From contig NC_092877.1 in the NCBI RefSeq assembly GCF_028372415.1, forward strand, positions 211,660,116-211,724,115: 64,000 nucleotides of DNA. Direction: 5' to 3'. Positions within the stretch are counted from its first letter, which is position 1. Each line of letters starts with the position of its first letter. The position numbers and the translations under genes were made by a program. The stretch is from Notamacropus eugenii (Eukaryota; Chordata; Mammalia; Diprotodontia; Macropodidae). Below the pieces are notes generated by a model. It worked only from the letters and a program-made list of their open reading frames with translations. It made no database searches and was not told the origin of the DNA. Of this stretch, positions 12,285 through 23,243 are shown piece after piece.

Positions 12285-12480
12285 TTTCTAGATTGCAGAA
12301 TCTCAGAATGATGAGTACAAAAAGGGTCCTTGGTGATCTAATAATTTAAGATAGGACATTGAGGCCCAGAGATGGAAGGTGATTTACCCAAGATCACACA
12401 GCTAGCAAGATGCAGGGCTGGGACACATCTAATCAGGTCTTTTGACTCCAAATCTAGCACTATTTCTACTAACCCAGGCT
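12285..12480 (-). repeat. CR1/L3 end fused to MIR-like SINE, minus strand
   Basis: It starts as a reversed CR1/L3 terminus ('gcagaatctcagaatgatga'), then becomes a reversed MIR ('ggcccagagatggaaggtga', 'ttacccaagatcacacagct'). This order is common for old composite repeats. Confidence 0.6.
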
Positions 12481-12634
12481 AGAAGTCTGCCCCCAAGTTT
12501 CTTCAGACAACCTAAGGTGCAAGGTTAGCAGAGGATAAATAATAGTTGTAAACCTTTCCTCAGAAAAGCTTTCACCAGTTATTTTTTTAGAATATTTATA
12601 GATAATTGATATATTAGCATAAATTCATAATCTG

Positions 12635-13190
12635 TTCTCCTCTAAGGTCACCTAATCTGAACCATACATGGTAAAGAATCACTTTTACAGAATACCCACT
12701 ACATGATCATCCAACTTATCCCTGAAGACATCCAGTTAGGGGGAAACCCCTCCAAGCTCCAAGGCAGCTCATCCTACCTTTTAGATGGCTGCTAGGGAAG
12801 TTTTTCTTATCTCAAGCTAAATTTGCCTCTTTACAACTTGTACCAACTACCCCTAGTTCTCCCAGTGACCTCTATAGGGGCAAGTGTAACAAGGGTAATT
12901 CCTCTTCCAAATGATTCCAAGACAGCTATCATACATCCACTTGGTTTTTTCTTCTCCAGGCTAAACATTCTCAGTTGTTTCAACCAATTCCTCATATGGC
13001 ATCCTGGCTATCCTCCAATGGATGCTTTCCAGCTTATTAATTTCCTTCCGAATGCATGGTGCCCAGAACTGAACACAATACTCCAGAAATGGTCTGAGAA
13101 GGCAGAGTCCTGTGAGGCCATCACTTCTCAAGTCCTGGGCATTATGCCTTTTTTAAAACATCCTAAGATAGAATTAGCTAAATCATAAAA
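12635..13190 (-). mobile_element. CR1/L3 LINE, minus strand
   Basis: About 550 bp of reversed CR1/L3 C-terminal reverse transcriptase and 3' region. Diagnostic stretches are 'ttcttctccaggctaaacat', 'cctcatatggcatcctggct' and 'gtgcccagaactgaacacaa'. The open frame on the plus strand here (12823-13188) is the antisense of this LINE, not a gene. Confidence 0.75.
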
Positions 13191-13504
13191 CCTTAAGATC
13201 TAGAAAGAGGCTTACAGAGTTAATTTTTATACTCATTTTACAGATCAGAAACCGAGGCCTAGAAGCTATGAAACCAAACAATTAATTTTGAGAGAAGAGA
13301 TCTTGGATATTAAAGTCCTTAAAAAAAGGCAGGGATAGGATTCTTTGGCTTCCATACTATGAAGGGAAACTCTGAAAGACCTGATACGTACTTTTCAGCA
13401 CAGTACATAACTGATAAATGTTTGCTGTTGTTCAAAATATATTCATACACTTTTCAACTAGCATATTCCATGAGTTGAGATCAAGTTTTAAATACATCTC
13501 ATCT

Positions 13505-13655
13505 TAAAAATTATGTAAGAGGGGACAGCTAGGTGGCACAGTGAAGACAGCACCAGTCCTGGAGTCAGGAGGACCTAAATTCAAATCTAGCCTCAGACAC
13601 TTTACACTTATATGTGGCAAGTCACTTAACCTCAATTGCCTCAACAAAACAACTT
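13505..13655 (+). repeat. Marsupial tRNA-type SINE
   Basis: 'ggggacagctaggtggcaca', 'gtcctggagtcaggaggacc', 'cctcagacact' and 'caagtcacttaacctcaatt' occur in order. This is the signature of the very abundant marsupial MIR-derived SINE and the strongest single marker of the host clade in this window. Confidence 0.9.
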
Positions 13656-13895
13656 AAGAATAGTAATGTATTTTCACTTTTTTGGTGGCTTTTCCCTTTT
13701 GTTTCTTCTTTCATGACTAATATGGAAATATGTTTACGTGACTGCACATGTATAACCTATATCAATTTGCTTGCCATCTTGGGGAGGAGGATGGGAAGGA
13801 GGGAGAAAAAATTTGAAACTCAAAATCTTATAAAAACTGAATGCTGAAAATTTATCTTTGCATGTAATTAGAAAAAATAAAATACTATTTACAAC
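13656..13895 (+). mobile_element. L1 3' end, plus strand
   Basis: Marsupial L1 3'UTR: 'catgactaatatggaaatat', 'ctgcacatgtataacctata', an A/G-rich 'gggaaggagggag' stretch and a terminal 'gtaattagaaaaaataaaat'. The same module occurs at 61985-62430. Confidence 0.8.
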
Positions 13896-14955
13896 AAATA
13901 GCAATGTCACTGAAAAATAGCTGTTTGATATTTATATCGACTCTGCCTTCTGTTGAAAATAGTCATTATTGCTTATATGACATCTTACAATAAAAGAACT
14001 ATGATAAAATATCCAAATTTCCTGAGGGAAATTTAGGATGCATTTGAAGTGTTCTGCTTTTGGAAAACCATTTTAGTGTTCTCTTCCTAAACATTTTATT
14101 CATTCAGCAAGTAGCTATTGAGTATTTTCAAGGAATTGTTCTACATTACTAAACTACTTTTAAAATATATTTTAGTATCAGCACAGTTCACCTGGCATTA
14201 CCTGAGAATCATATATTTTATTTACTGCTTCTTGACTCGATAGCAAAAACTTATCAGTTTGTTCATTTATTCACTCAACAAATGTTTCTCTAACCTTTAA
14301 ATAGATGCTTTCTAGAATAAAATGGATAAAAATGAGAAACTCCTGGAAAGTTATGTGAAACATATTATTTTCCACTTCTAGTTTTCTCATTTAAAAAAAA
14401 ATTAAATTAAAATTCAAGGGGCAGGGAGAATCTTTATCACAGTTATCTATGCTCAGTATAGCAAAAGTATTACATGGCAGTCAAAGTTAATGCAATTTTA
14501 GGCTCTTATCAAGAGGCACTGTATTCAGGCTTAAGAAAGTTAATCCTGCTGACTGCCTTGCTAAAGCCACCATCTGGAGAATTGTGCACCACTCTGGATC
14601 TCTTTAAGTTGGAAAGGTCTGATGAAGGTGTGAATGGTGAAGGGTTTTCAGTTCTTGAGGACCACCTGGAGAAACTGAAATTGTTTAGCCAAAAGTGGAG
14701 GAGGGAAGAGATGTACTGATCAGTCTGAAAGGCTATCATGGGACAGGTGTGTCATTTGGCTTAGTTGGCTTGGTGCTGAAGAACATTGCTAGGAGCGAAG
14801 GATGGAAATTGCCTGAGTTAATTTACATGATGTAAGGAAAAACAATTGTAAAGTAATGGGTTCTTTCATGAGTGGCCTTCAAGGAAAGCTGGAAAATCCT
14901 CTTGTCATATGTGTCCAAAGAAGGGCTTTTTAAGGTGTAGTTTGGACTAATTATC
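13896..14955. other. Intergenic DNA, nothing firm
   Basis: AT-rich. Faint LINE 3'-tail motifs ('tcattcagcaagtagctatt', 'tcactcaacaaatgtttctc') suggest old L2 or related tails near 14095 and 14270, but they are too short to call. No gene recognised. Confidence 0.4.
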
Positions 14956-14959
14956 CTAT

Positions 14960-15110
14960 GAGTCACTGGGTCAGTCAATAAGCTTTTTATTAAGCACTTC
15001 CTAAGTGCCATACCTTGTGCTAATCATCAGGAACAAAAAACAAGGTAAAAACAAACAAAAACCCAGGACCTGCTCTCCAGGAGCATACCTCTAATGGGGG
15101 AAGAAAACAT
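14960..15110 (-). mobile_element. L2 LINE fragment, minus strand
   Basis: 'tcagtcaataagctttttat', 'taagcacttcctaagtgcca' and 'ctctccaggagcatacctct' follow the reversed L2 3'-end order. Confidence 0.6.
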
Positions 15111-15820
15111 GAGTTCCCTTTCAACTCAAAACTCTTAAAGAGTTCCCTTACTCAGTACTGAAAAGATATGAAAAACTGTAGTTAGTAGTTGAAATTTTCC
15201 CATTTTTTCTGTAAAACCTGCCCATTTAACTTTAAGAAGGTTCCTTACATTGTTTTTTCACAAACATGATTAACTCAAGTACTATTAAAATCTCGTTTAC
15301 TTTTTTACTTCTAAATAGTGAATCTTGTTTTTTTTCTATTTGCAACTCGTCCAGATGCTTTTTCCCAAGCCACTAAATCTTTTTGTTTGTACAACTTTTC
15401 AAATCAAACCTGTTTTAAATGTTTCTGAATTTTTAAAAGCATTCTAAAAAACAAAATCATTGATGTGCAAAATGCTTTTGTCCACTGAAAATCCTTAATT
15501 TTATGAAATATAAAATACATTAGCAACTTCTTGCTCATGGGTAATAACAGCAACCTTGATCCCCATCACAAATGAGGTTCCATCAAGGAGGCATGTGTTC
15601 ATCAGTCAGTTAATTTGGCACATGTGCAGTTCCAGTCATCTTATTTCTGTCCAGATCTATTAGTGCTCAGTCTCTGGCAGTTCACCACCACCCATCCCTT
15701 TAAGGAGCTGACAGTGATCACTCAGGAATTGTGTAACTAGTTATCATGTCAGAGTCTGGTTCGTTAATGGAATTAACCAGATCTTGCTACTAAGTAAAAA
15801 CAGCCATGTCCCATAAAAAG
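15111..15820. other. Intergenic DNA, nothing recognised
   Basis: No gene or confident repeat seen. Confidence 0.4.
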
Positions 15821-15824
15821 GAAA

Positions 15825-15990
15825 TGCAGTCCAGTGGATATGTAACTGATTTGAAGCAAAGGAAATCTCTGTTCAAGTGCTACCTATGACACATCCTAGC
15901 TAACTGTATGGCCTTGGGCTAGTCACTAATTTAAAGTCTTAAGTGTCCCCAGGAAATTAAGATTAACTATAAATTTCAGGGATGGAAAAA
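15825..15990 (+). repeat. MIR-type SINE, diverged
   Basis: 'gcagtccagtggatatgtaa', then a 'tctgttcaagtgctacctat' core and 'gtatggccttgggctagtca', in MIR order. Confidence 0.6.
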
Positions 15991-16379
15991 ACCTACACTA
16001 GTAAAGGGTTTCCTCATCCATTAAAATTCCCTCTATCCTTGTATAATAAACAAAACGGGAACTTCACTATTATGCAGACTTGTATGGCAGGTCTATCATT
16101 GACTTTAATACTATTGTATCTATAATGTATATAGCTGCTTTAGCAATAACTGCCCCACAACAAAAGCAGTTTTTAGTTGCACTACTCAACTGTTTGAGTT
16201 TGAGATGATGCCACATTCAGAGCAAAAAAAGTAAGATCAATACTTTTTTGATGCTCATTTAAGTTACCTAATGTTTAATCATGAGTATATTTTGTAGGTC
16301 AATCAATGCAGATTCTGCTCAGCTTCTAATAAATTTGCTGGTACTTCTGACATTTTAAGTAATTTTTTAAAAAAATGGC

Positions 16380-17305
16380 AATATTAAATGCTACTAAAGG
16401 AGCAAACTGTCCAAAGTTTGATTTATTCTTTAATATCACAGCTGTACAACTTTCATACATACAGAAGGAAATGCACATTGGTTTCACACCGGCATTTGGC
16501 TGCATTTCCGATTATAATACAGTAAGTGCAAGTTCACTCAGAAATTTACATTTATACAACTTATACAAATTAAAGATTGCTACACTATTATTTGTGACAG
16601 TATAAAGCTTGATTTTTTTGTGTGTTTAAGTTCCACTGCTAGATCACTTTCTGGTTAAATATAAAATGTACTCAATCATTTTAAAATGGCCCCTTTGGGA
16701 CTAGGCCAGTATATAAAATATTGTCATGTAAAATTTAACCATTTTCTTTTTTAAAAAATAATCTTTTAACCCTAAACCTTTGTTATTGAACTGTTATACT
16801 GACACGTACTATAGGAGCAAGAGTTGTTTGTTTAATGTCACATTGGTTATTTTTTAAAATGCAGCAGGCTGTATGTTTATTCAAATACAGCCATCTGGCT
16901 AAACAATTTCCAATTTCTTGTTAAGGTAAATAATATTTTTCTTTGATAAAAAAATTGGTTTTATGAAATTATTCTTTCATCTATACTTTAAGGGGCTTAA
17001 GTGCTTCCCGGTCACGAAAAGAAATTTGAGCCTTTTTGACTCACTTGGGTGCTTTATCCAAATCTATTTTTGGAGCTTAAAAAAATGTTGATCCACAGAC
17101 CACTTTCTGGTTCAGATGTACCAAATGAAAACAAAACAAAGAAACAAACAAATCACTGCCATCCCTATAACAGGAATGGTTTATTTTCTAACTTTCTTTA
17201 AAAATATACATTTTACAATCCTTGTACCTCCACGAAGGTGGTAAAGGTAATAAATACACTGGTTTTATTTCTTTTCTTCACTATTATAAAATAAACGTCT
17301 ACAAA
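16380..17305 (-). other. ING1: ING1 3' untranslated region
   Basis: It runs from the ING1 stop codon to the likely cleavage site near 16380-16400. On the minus strand the distal part reads AATAAA (16427-16422), then 'CAAACTTTGGACAGTTTG' and 'TTTAGTAGCATTTAATATTG'. This resembles the end of the human ING1 mRNA as I remember it, supporting this as the main poly(A) signal. Another AATAAA equivalent, about 40 bases after the stop (TTTATT near 17263 on the plus strand), could give a short-UTR form. The UTR is AT-rich and free of obvious SINE or LINE insertions, unlike its flanks, which suggests constraint. Confidence 0.85.
16422..16427 (-). terminator. ING1: ING1 distal polyadenylation signal
   Basis: AATAAA on the minus strand, about 880 bases after the stop codon. 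The downstream sequence resembles the human ING1 mRNA end (from memory). Cleavage is expected 15-30 bases further on. Confidence 0.8.
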
Positions 17306-18009
17306 CTACCTGTTATAAGCTCTTTCTTTTTTGGATTTCTCCAGTGCTTTGTCCATTGTTTTCTCATTTTCCCCTCTACATTTGGGACAGTACCATTTGC
17401 CCTTTGGTTTATGATTAAGTCCTACACATGAGAAATGAAACCACTCAATTGGGCATTCATCATTATCACAACCTATCATTTCTCCATAGGAGACTTGATT
17501 ACATAAGCAGTATGTTGGTTCATTTGGATCAATAGGAAGGTCTGCAGGGGAGGCCTCCCTCTCCGCTTTGGCCTTGGATCTCTTCTTTTTCTTTGAAGTT
17601 TTAGCTTTTTTCTCCTTTGGAGTTCCTGAGGTGATATCATCATGATCGTGATTATTTGATGCATTCTCCCGGTTCTCATTGTTGCGCTGCCGCCTGGATC
17701 GCTTATTATTAGGCTTTTCAGCTTGAGTGATTGTCTCATTCTTAGACTTATCCTGGCTACTTTTGCCACTATTGCCAGTGGTGTCGTTAGTCTCTTGACA
17801 AGTCTCAAAAAGTTCCACGTGACTGTCAACTTGCCTGGTCCGATTCTCAACTAGTTCCACCATCTGGCTAACAATCTGAATCTTTTCATCTCCAAGTTCC
17901 TGGCTCCGAATTAATGCTCTCTGAATGCAGTGTAAAACTCTCCTCTTCTGTACCGAGTCAGTCTCTCGTTTGAACTTCTCATAATATTCATCCAACTCCT
18001 TTAAGATTT
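17306..18009 (-). CDS. ING1: ING1 coding exon 2 (inhibitor of growth protein 1)
   Basis: This exon encodes residues 46-279 of the 279-residue p33ING1b form, the same length as human. ING1 is a nuclear chromatin reader: the PHD finger binds H3K4me3 and the protein recruits mSin3/HDAC complexes; it is linked to p53 signalling and growth arrest (family knowledge). Visible parts are the rest of the ING helical domain (to about 105), a nuclear localisation region with '[12 protein letters not shown]' and '[12 protein letters not shown]', and the C4HC3 PHD finger with C213, C215, C226, C231, H237, C240, C253 and C256. A basic C-terminal tail (KKERAYNR) follows. The acceptor TTGCAG is just before 18009; a split Glu codon joins exon 1 in frame. 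Residue 70 is Val (GTT) where human has the Met that starts p24ING1c; the next Met is residue 95 (start at 17863). The middle region, about 115-145, is the most diverged from human. Confidence 0.98.
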
Positions 18010-18554
18010 CTGCAATGGAAAATAACATTATATTTATACTACAAAAAGCATTTATGCTCTCCACATGGACTGAAATAAATCTTTTATATAATCTCTCATA
18101 CTATAAAAAGGGTCACTACAAAGGAAAGCACTAGAACCTAAAAACAAACTATCTCAAACTAAATGTAAGTGCCACCAAATTTCAGACTTAGCAACCTACC
18201 ACTTAAAACATTCCAAACGAATTTGTAAGTACAAAATAAAAGACATTTTTTGGGACTGCTAATTAATGGAAAAGCTTTTGGTTAACAAGTATCTGATGCC
18301 TAGCCATATTATTTTCTACCAAATTAAATGAGATTCTGTATTTCTAGGAAGGTCCATGACTTAGGGATTTTGCTCAATTTATAAAAATTACTGATATTAA
18401 AGAGAGGAATTTATATTACATACTCATTTTTACTCAATCTTTGCATTTAAACAGGTTCAAGAGACAAAGGCTATCACCTACCAGTACCTGTTATCTTTGT
18501 ACAAATTAAATAAAAATTTATCCACAATATATGAAAATAACCTGAGGAAAACTA

Positions 18555-18650
18555 CAATGTGGTATAATGATGAATGGATAGGAGTCAGGAGATCTAGGTC
18601 CTAATCTTGGTTCTGCCACAAATAAGCTGTGTTGGAACATATGTCTACTT
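18555..18650 (+). repeat. MIR-type SINE in ING1 intron
   Basis: 'tgtggtataatgatgaatgg' followed by 'ggagatctaggtcctaatct' and 'ggttctgccacaaataagct' follow the MIR box order. Confidence 0.65.
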
Positions 18651-20913
18651 GTCTTAGCAAAAAAACTTGAATTATTTGCGTATTTTAAAGAGGCATTATT
18701 TAAATAAATATATGATAGGAGATGGATTTGGGGACAACAAAAGACATATTATGGTTTATGTCTTTCTTATTCCACGAGTAACTAAATTAGTTTACAGATA
18801 ACATTTTCACTCCCAAGTCTAAAAGTAGTAATGTGCCTATTCTGAAGATAAGGATAAAGACAAAATAAAATATGGTCCACTCAAGTACCCAAAACTTAGG
18901 ACTCAAAATTCAAATAGCTGTGGTTCTCTCTCCCAAAACAAATGTAGTCAAAGTGCTAAACTTTCTAGAGAACATACTAACAAGTTGTAAACTTAATTTT
19001 GAAAAAGAAATGCATTTTGGGAACATAATTACTCAATGGAAATTATTTTACAAATATAATTTAACTGTACTAAATGCAATAAGGAAAGTAATCATGATTG
19101 TCAAAAGCCTACTTCAAATATGGAGATTAAAACTTCAAAAATGGATTTCTCCCTATTCAGTACTATTAAACAAAATGGAATAAAATTTCTCCCTGGAAAG
19201 TCTTGCAATCTTTTAAAATACTAGATCTGCCCCCACCCCCCAAGTCTACAAACATATTTACATAAAGCTGTATAATAAAATACATAAAATGTGAACATCA
19301 TCTTCAAAGTCCAAACTATAAATGTCATTTAAAAAAAGCTGGTACATAAAAAAAATCAGTCTAACTTATAATACAAGTATATTTCAGGACAACTTCTAAG
19401 ATTACTGAGATTAAAATAACTTGTTTTGCTATTTCCTTGAGCAATATCCCTAAACTCTGAAGTTTTGATATACCCAGGGGTTAGTGGAGCCAAGTGGGGA
19501 CTGTCCCAAAAACACAGGAGTGCCCAGTAGCCTCAATGCAGACAAATGCAAGCACAATTTTCATCAAAAAATGCAAAGTTGAACACAAATTTCCCATATT
19601 CTACAAATACCATTATTCCACTGATTTTGTAAAAAGCTTTCCTGTTCACAGTGAAATTAGAAACTTAACTAACATGAGTGGTATTTCACACAAACAAGAA
19701 AACTAAGTCCTCTGTAGGACTAAGTTAAAATGTCACAAACAGAGCTGCCTCAGGGCATCTAGCTGGTCTAAATCTCGAACTGCCGGACAGACAGACCCCC
19801 GCGGCTAAGCCTGACCCGGTAACCACGCTGCGGGCCCCAGGGAGCGGTTCTCCACTACCCTTAACGGGGCAATAAGGGAGACAACTTCCACTTGGGTGAC
19901 AAAACCCTGCCCGACGGCGTCAGACACCTGAGGCCACAAGACAGGACGAAGAACAACGCCGGATAACACACAAGTCTCTCCAGTCCTGCGTGTCCCCGCC
20001 CCCTTCTCTACTGTCCGGACCCAAGTCTGGCGCGGGGGGACGAAGGAGAAGGGAGGGCAGAGGAGGGGGGGCCGGGAAGGGGGTGGCGGAGAAGGGGGGG
20101 CAGGATCTCCCCACATCAGCCGGGCGCAGGCTAACTACAGGTCCGCTGCCCGTGTTCTGAAGGACAGACCGACCCCTGAAAATAGCCCAACTCAGACGTC
20201 CTTTCAACCTAACCGGGTCAGCGTTTCCTCCACGGTAACGAACCACACGCAGATCGAGGCGTGTGACCACACGGACACGGCACCGAGCTGTCCTTCCGCC
20301 TCAAGGCAGACACTGCGTCGGACGGGCCAGCATCAGAACCCCAGGCCACTCCGTTCAACGGGGAAACTGAGGCCCCGCTGGTAAAGGGTCCGCACTTGGG
20401 CTTCAGGACGGCCACCGAGCGCCTCAAGTCTCGTAGCTCCCAACAGCCCCACAGAGCCTACCGCCCAAAGGCACCGGCAGGACTCGAATCCAGGACTCCC
20501 ACCACGCAGCCCGGTCTAAGAGTGACCACGGCGGAAGACCCCACGAGAGCCACCATCGGACGGCAGGCCACAGCTCTCAGGCTCCCAGGGCTTGGGGGAG
20601 GTGACCGGCCAGGTGAGAGGTCGGGGGCGGCCCGCTGGCACCGCGGGGCATCCCCACCCCGGACTTCTCCCCCGCCCGCCCAAGGCCCGCCCGCTCCCGA
20701 CAGCCAATCCGAGTCCGACACAGCCTCAGCCCCGGAAACCTGGGGGAAGAGCCGCGGGGCAAACAGGGCCGCTCGGGGAAAGGCCTGACGGAAAGCATCG
20801 GGGCCGGGCCGGCCCCGGAGCTCCGCGCTCGGCCGCGGCACACCCCCACGCCACCCCCGGCGCGGACGCGCGCGCGTGCTCGCCCACACCGGTAGGCCTC
20901 GCCGGGCACTCAC

Positions 20914-21100
20914 TTTTCCCACGCTGCACCGCAGCCAAGAAAGCGCTTCGGTCCCCTGCGCGAGGAGCGTGAGTCTGTCCCCGGGGCCCAGGCGAACGGC
21001 GGCGCCCACCGCCGGGTGAGGAACGAAGCCCGTGGCGGAGGAGGAGGCAAGGAGGCGAGGCCGGCTCCCTCGGCCATGTCGGCTCCTACGACACCCACTC
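20914..21100 (-). other. ING1: Candidate alternative first exon of ING1
   Basis: A strong donor (AAAA then GTGAGT, GT at 20913-20912) ends a CpG-rich segment on the ING1 strand. An ATG at 21077 in good context (GCCGACATGG) opens a frame that runs to the donor. It contributes two bases to a split codon, whereas exon 2 needs one, so splicing would stop after a few codons of exon 2. The frame that would fit exon 2 is stop-free back to a TAG at about 21090 but has no ATG. The exon is therefore best read as a non-coding leader, possibly with an uORF, feeding an internal start such as Met95. The 5' boundary is a guess. Confidence 0.4.
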
Positions 21101-21792
21101 GAGGCCCGCTGGCACGCCGGTGCCCCTAAGCGCTCCTGCTTAGCTTGGGGGAACAGCCCGAGCCACGGCCCAGGGGAGTGGCCAGAGGTACTGTCGCCAC
21201 CAACCGATACCTCCGCCCACCTTCCCGTGCTCTAACGGCCGGACGTGACACGCAGCCATTGTTCCCAGGCCGGAAGCAGCCGGAGTTCTTTGGGGCCTCA
21301 GGAATGGCGAACTTAAAAATCTGACCTGGGCCGGAATCCGTCCAACCCCTCCCGTACTGGCCAATGGGGATCCGGGGTGCAGGTCGGAACCGCTCCTCCT
21401 CTCCTCCGGCCCACCCTGCGCCCCCCTCCTCCTTCAGAGAGAGCGCCTATCAGAGCGGCAAGTCGGAGAAGGGTTAGGCTCAGGGGCCCGCCCTCTCCAA
21501 GAGAAAGCTCCAATCCGCGGCCAGATGCGGAGGCACTGGCCCGGCCCGCGGAGCCCAAAGTACCAATCTGAAGCTGGAGGCGAGAGGACTTGGAGATATT
21601 CAAAGCAATCCGACCCCTTCACTCCTCCCCGCTTCCCCCCAAATCCCCCTCCGCCCTAGCCGGGGGAAAAAAAAAGGAAAGCGGCGGAAACTGAGACCGA
21701 GGCGAGTCACTGGGCACAACCCACCCCCTGCGTCCCCGGGACCAATAGCCCGGCGGGGAAGTGATAAGGACATTCCATGGGGAACGTCACGG

Positions 21793-21925
21793 CCAATTAC
21801 TAAGAGGCTGAGGCGGGGACGTTCCGCAATATGCTAATAGAGTGAGCTATAAAATTCGCTGCGAAACTGACTATCCGGCAGAGCGCACAGGGCGCCTTCA
21901 AACGGGGTCTCGATTCTCAGGGGTA
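21793..21925 (+). promoter_or_regulatory. Plus-strand TATA promoter, antisense in ING1 intron
   Basis: In order: CCAAT (21793-21797), GC box GGCGGGG (21812-21818), octamer-like ATGCTAAT (21831-21838) and TATAAAA (21848-21854). Transcription is expected near 21880. A donor-like site (CAGGG then GTAAGCC) follows at about 21919-21925, giving a short first exon. A second upstream CCAAT is at 21742-21746. The spacing is that of a textbook Pol II promoter, pointing toward exon 1b and antisense to ING1. No product is recognised, so a non-coding transcript is the simplest guess. Confidence 0.6.
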
Positions 21926-22282
21926 AGCCACTGCTTTCCCCGCCCCCCATCCTCTTGCTCCCTGCAGCACAGCCCGGTAAACGGTAAACATTAGAAAACT
22001 AAGAGTGAGGCTCTTCTGTCACAACCGACCCCCCCACCACCTCGACCACGGCGTGTGACCTCCGAGAAAAGTTTCCCTAAAAGCAAACAATTCCCTACGG
22101 GCATTCCCTATACCCCCGTTCCCCAATACACGCCTTACATACAGATCTGTAGAGACCCACAGGTTCAACCCCCTGCTACCTTTCTACGTGTCTTAACCTC
22201 TTCCCTGCCTCCTCGTGAGCACAATATGGATCCGCGGTTTTCTCGGCTTGCCTCCTGTCCCCCTCCCCCATTACATGCACAT

Positions 22283-22283
<1 letters not shown>

Positions 22284-22319
<36 letters not shown>
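22284..22319. repeat. (CA)n microsatellite
   Basis: Eighteen or so uninterrupted CA units in the ING1 intron. Confidence 0.95.
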
Positions 22320-22327
<8 letters not shown>

Positions 22328-23129
22328 GCATAAAACCTTTCCTTCAGCCCCTCTGCAAACTACACCCAGCAAGCCTTTCCCTAGCAGATCAGTCTTACTA
22401 AGTCTGCACTGAAGAGGAAGTGCAAGAGGGGGGCTGGAGAAAAGGCAGCAGGGACCGTGCGGTATAGAGTATGTACCCCCCTACACTTTATGTAACACTT
22501 AGGTTTAAAGACCACCCGATGGGTTGGTGATGGGGGGGGGGGTGTCAGGAGGAGGAGAGATGAGGAGGAAGGAGGTGCAGGCATTTCTCAGGAGCCACAC
22601 AGCCCTGGTTTGGACTAGACAACCTTGCCCAACAGCAAGCAGCAAGCTCTCCAACAGCCTCTTTACTATCAGGCTCTGTCTCTCCTGCTACTACAGCCAT
22701 AATGAACACTGTACATTCCTCAGTGTTGTTGTGCTGTAATCTGTGTCCACCCTGCACTTCCCCGTTGGCCACCCCCCGTCAAACACACACATACACGTAC
22801 ACACAGCCCCCAGGACACACCACCTCACCATCACCCCACTAGAAAGAGCTGTTCCTGTAGTCTAGCTTAAATGAAGATCTTTCTTTCTCTCCTCCTTCTT
22901 TCCTGTCCCATGTTTTACACAGAAAGACCTTGGTGAATAAAAGAAGCTGAAGACCTTTTGTTCCGCCCCATGACAAGAGCTACCGCTGCAGATCCCCCTG
23001 TGCAGCTCTCTCCAGCTCAATAACATGACTTGCCCCCTCCACTTCTGCCACCCCCCAATGAAGATTCAACTAGCCTTCTTAACCAGGGGCCGAGAGGAGG
23101 GAGGTGTAAAGACTGGGAAAGGGGTAAGA

Positions 23130-23182
23130 GCATTCACACACATTCACACACACACACTCTCACACACACACTCACACTCCGA
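23130..23182. repeat. (CA)n-rich imperfect microsatellite
   Basis: CA units interrupted by 'ttcaca' and 'ctct', about 60-110 bases downstream of the exon 1b donor in ING1 orientation. Confidence 0.85.
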
Positions 23183-23243
23183 TGAGCTAGGGAAAAAAAG
23201 AGGGACCCGACCAACCGCCCCATCCATCACCCCCAGCTCTTAC

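Larger units (their letters stand above)
19740..21950. promoter_or_regulatory. Intragenic CpG island in ING1 intron 1
   Basis: About 2.2 kb of GC-rich, CpG-dense DNA amid AT-rich intron. The plus strand at 20031-20101 is strongly G-rich with several GGG runs, so it is G-quadruplex prone. ING1 in human and mouse uses alternative first exons upstream of exon 2 (family knowledge). This island is the obvious place for them: it carries a strong minus-strand splice donor at 20913-20912 and a complete-looking plus-strand core promoter at 21790-21925. Long stop-free frames here reflect base composition. Confidence 0.8.
18010..23243 (-). other. ING1: ING1 intron 1
   Basis: A 5.2 kb intron between the p33-type first exon and exon 2. 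It holds a diverged MIR (18555-18650), AT-rich DNA to about 19740, then a CpG island (19740-21950) with candidate promoters on both strands, and simple CA repeats at 22284-22319 and 23130-23180. The donor GTAAGA and acceptor TTGCAG are both canonical. Confidence 0.9.

Noticed and set aside
12823-13188. 121-codon plus-strand frame
   Set aside because: Antisense of a CR1/L3 LINE.
13505-13655. tRNA gene, because of tRNA-like boxes in SINEs
   Set aside because: The sequence continues into a SINE body and tail and lacks a tRNA cloverleaf.
17476-17850. 124-codon minus-strand frame overlapping ING1 exon 2
   Set aside because: Out-of-frame shadow of the ING1 coding exon. The ING1 frame matches the known protein over its whole length.
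20396-21009. Long overlapping open frames on both strands in the ING1 intronic CpG island
   Set aside because: GC-rich DNA lacks stops. The translations are Pro/Arg/Gly-rich with no domain, and several frames overlap each other.
20910-21098. A p47ING1a-like N-terminus ending at the 20913 donor
   Set aside because: The ATG frame leaves two bases at the junction where exon 2 needs one, so it does not read into ING1. The frame that does fit has no ATG and shows no resemblance to human p47.
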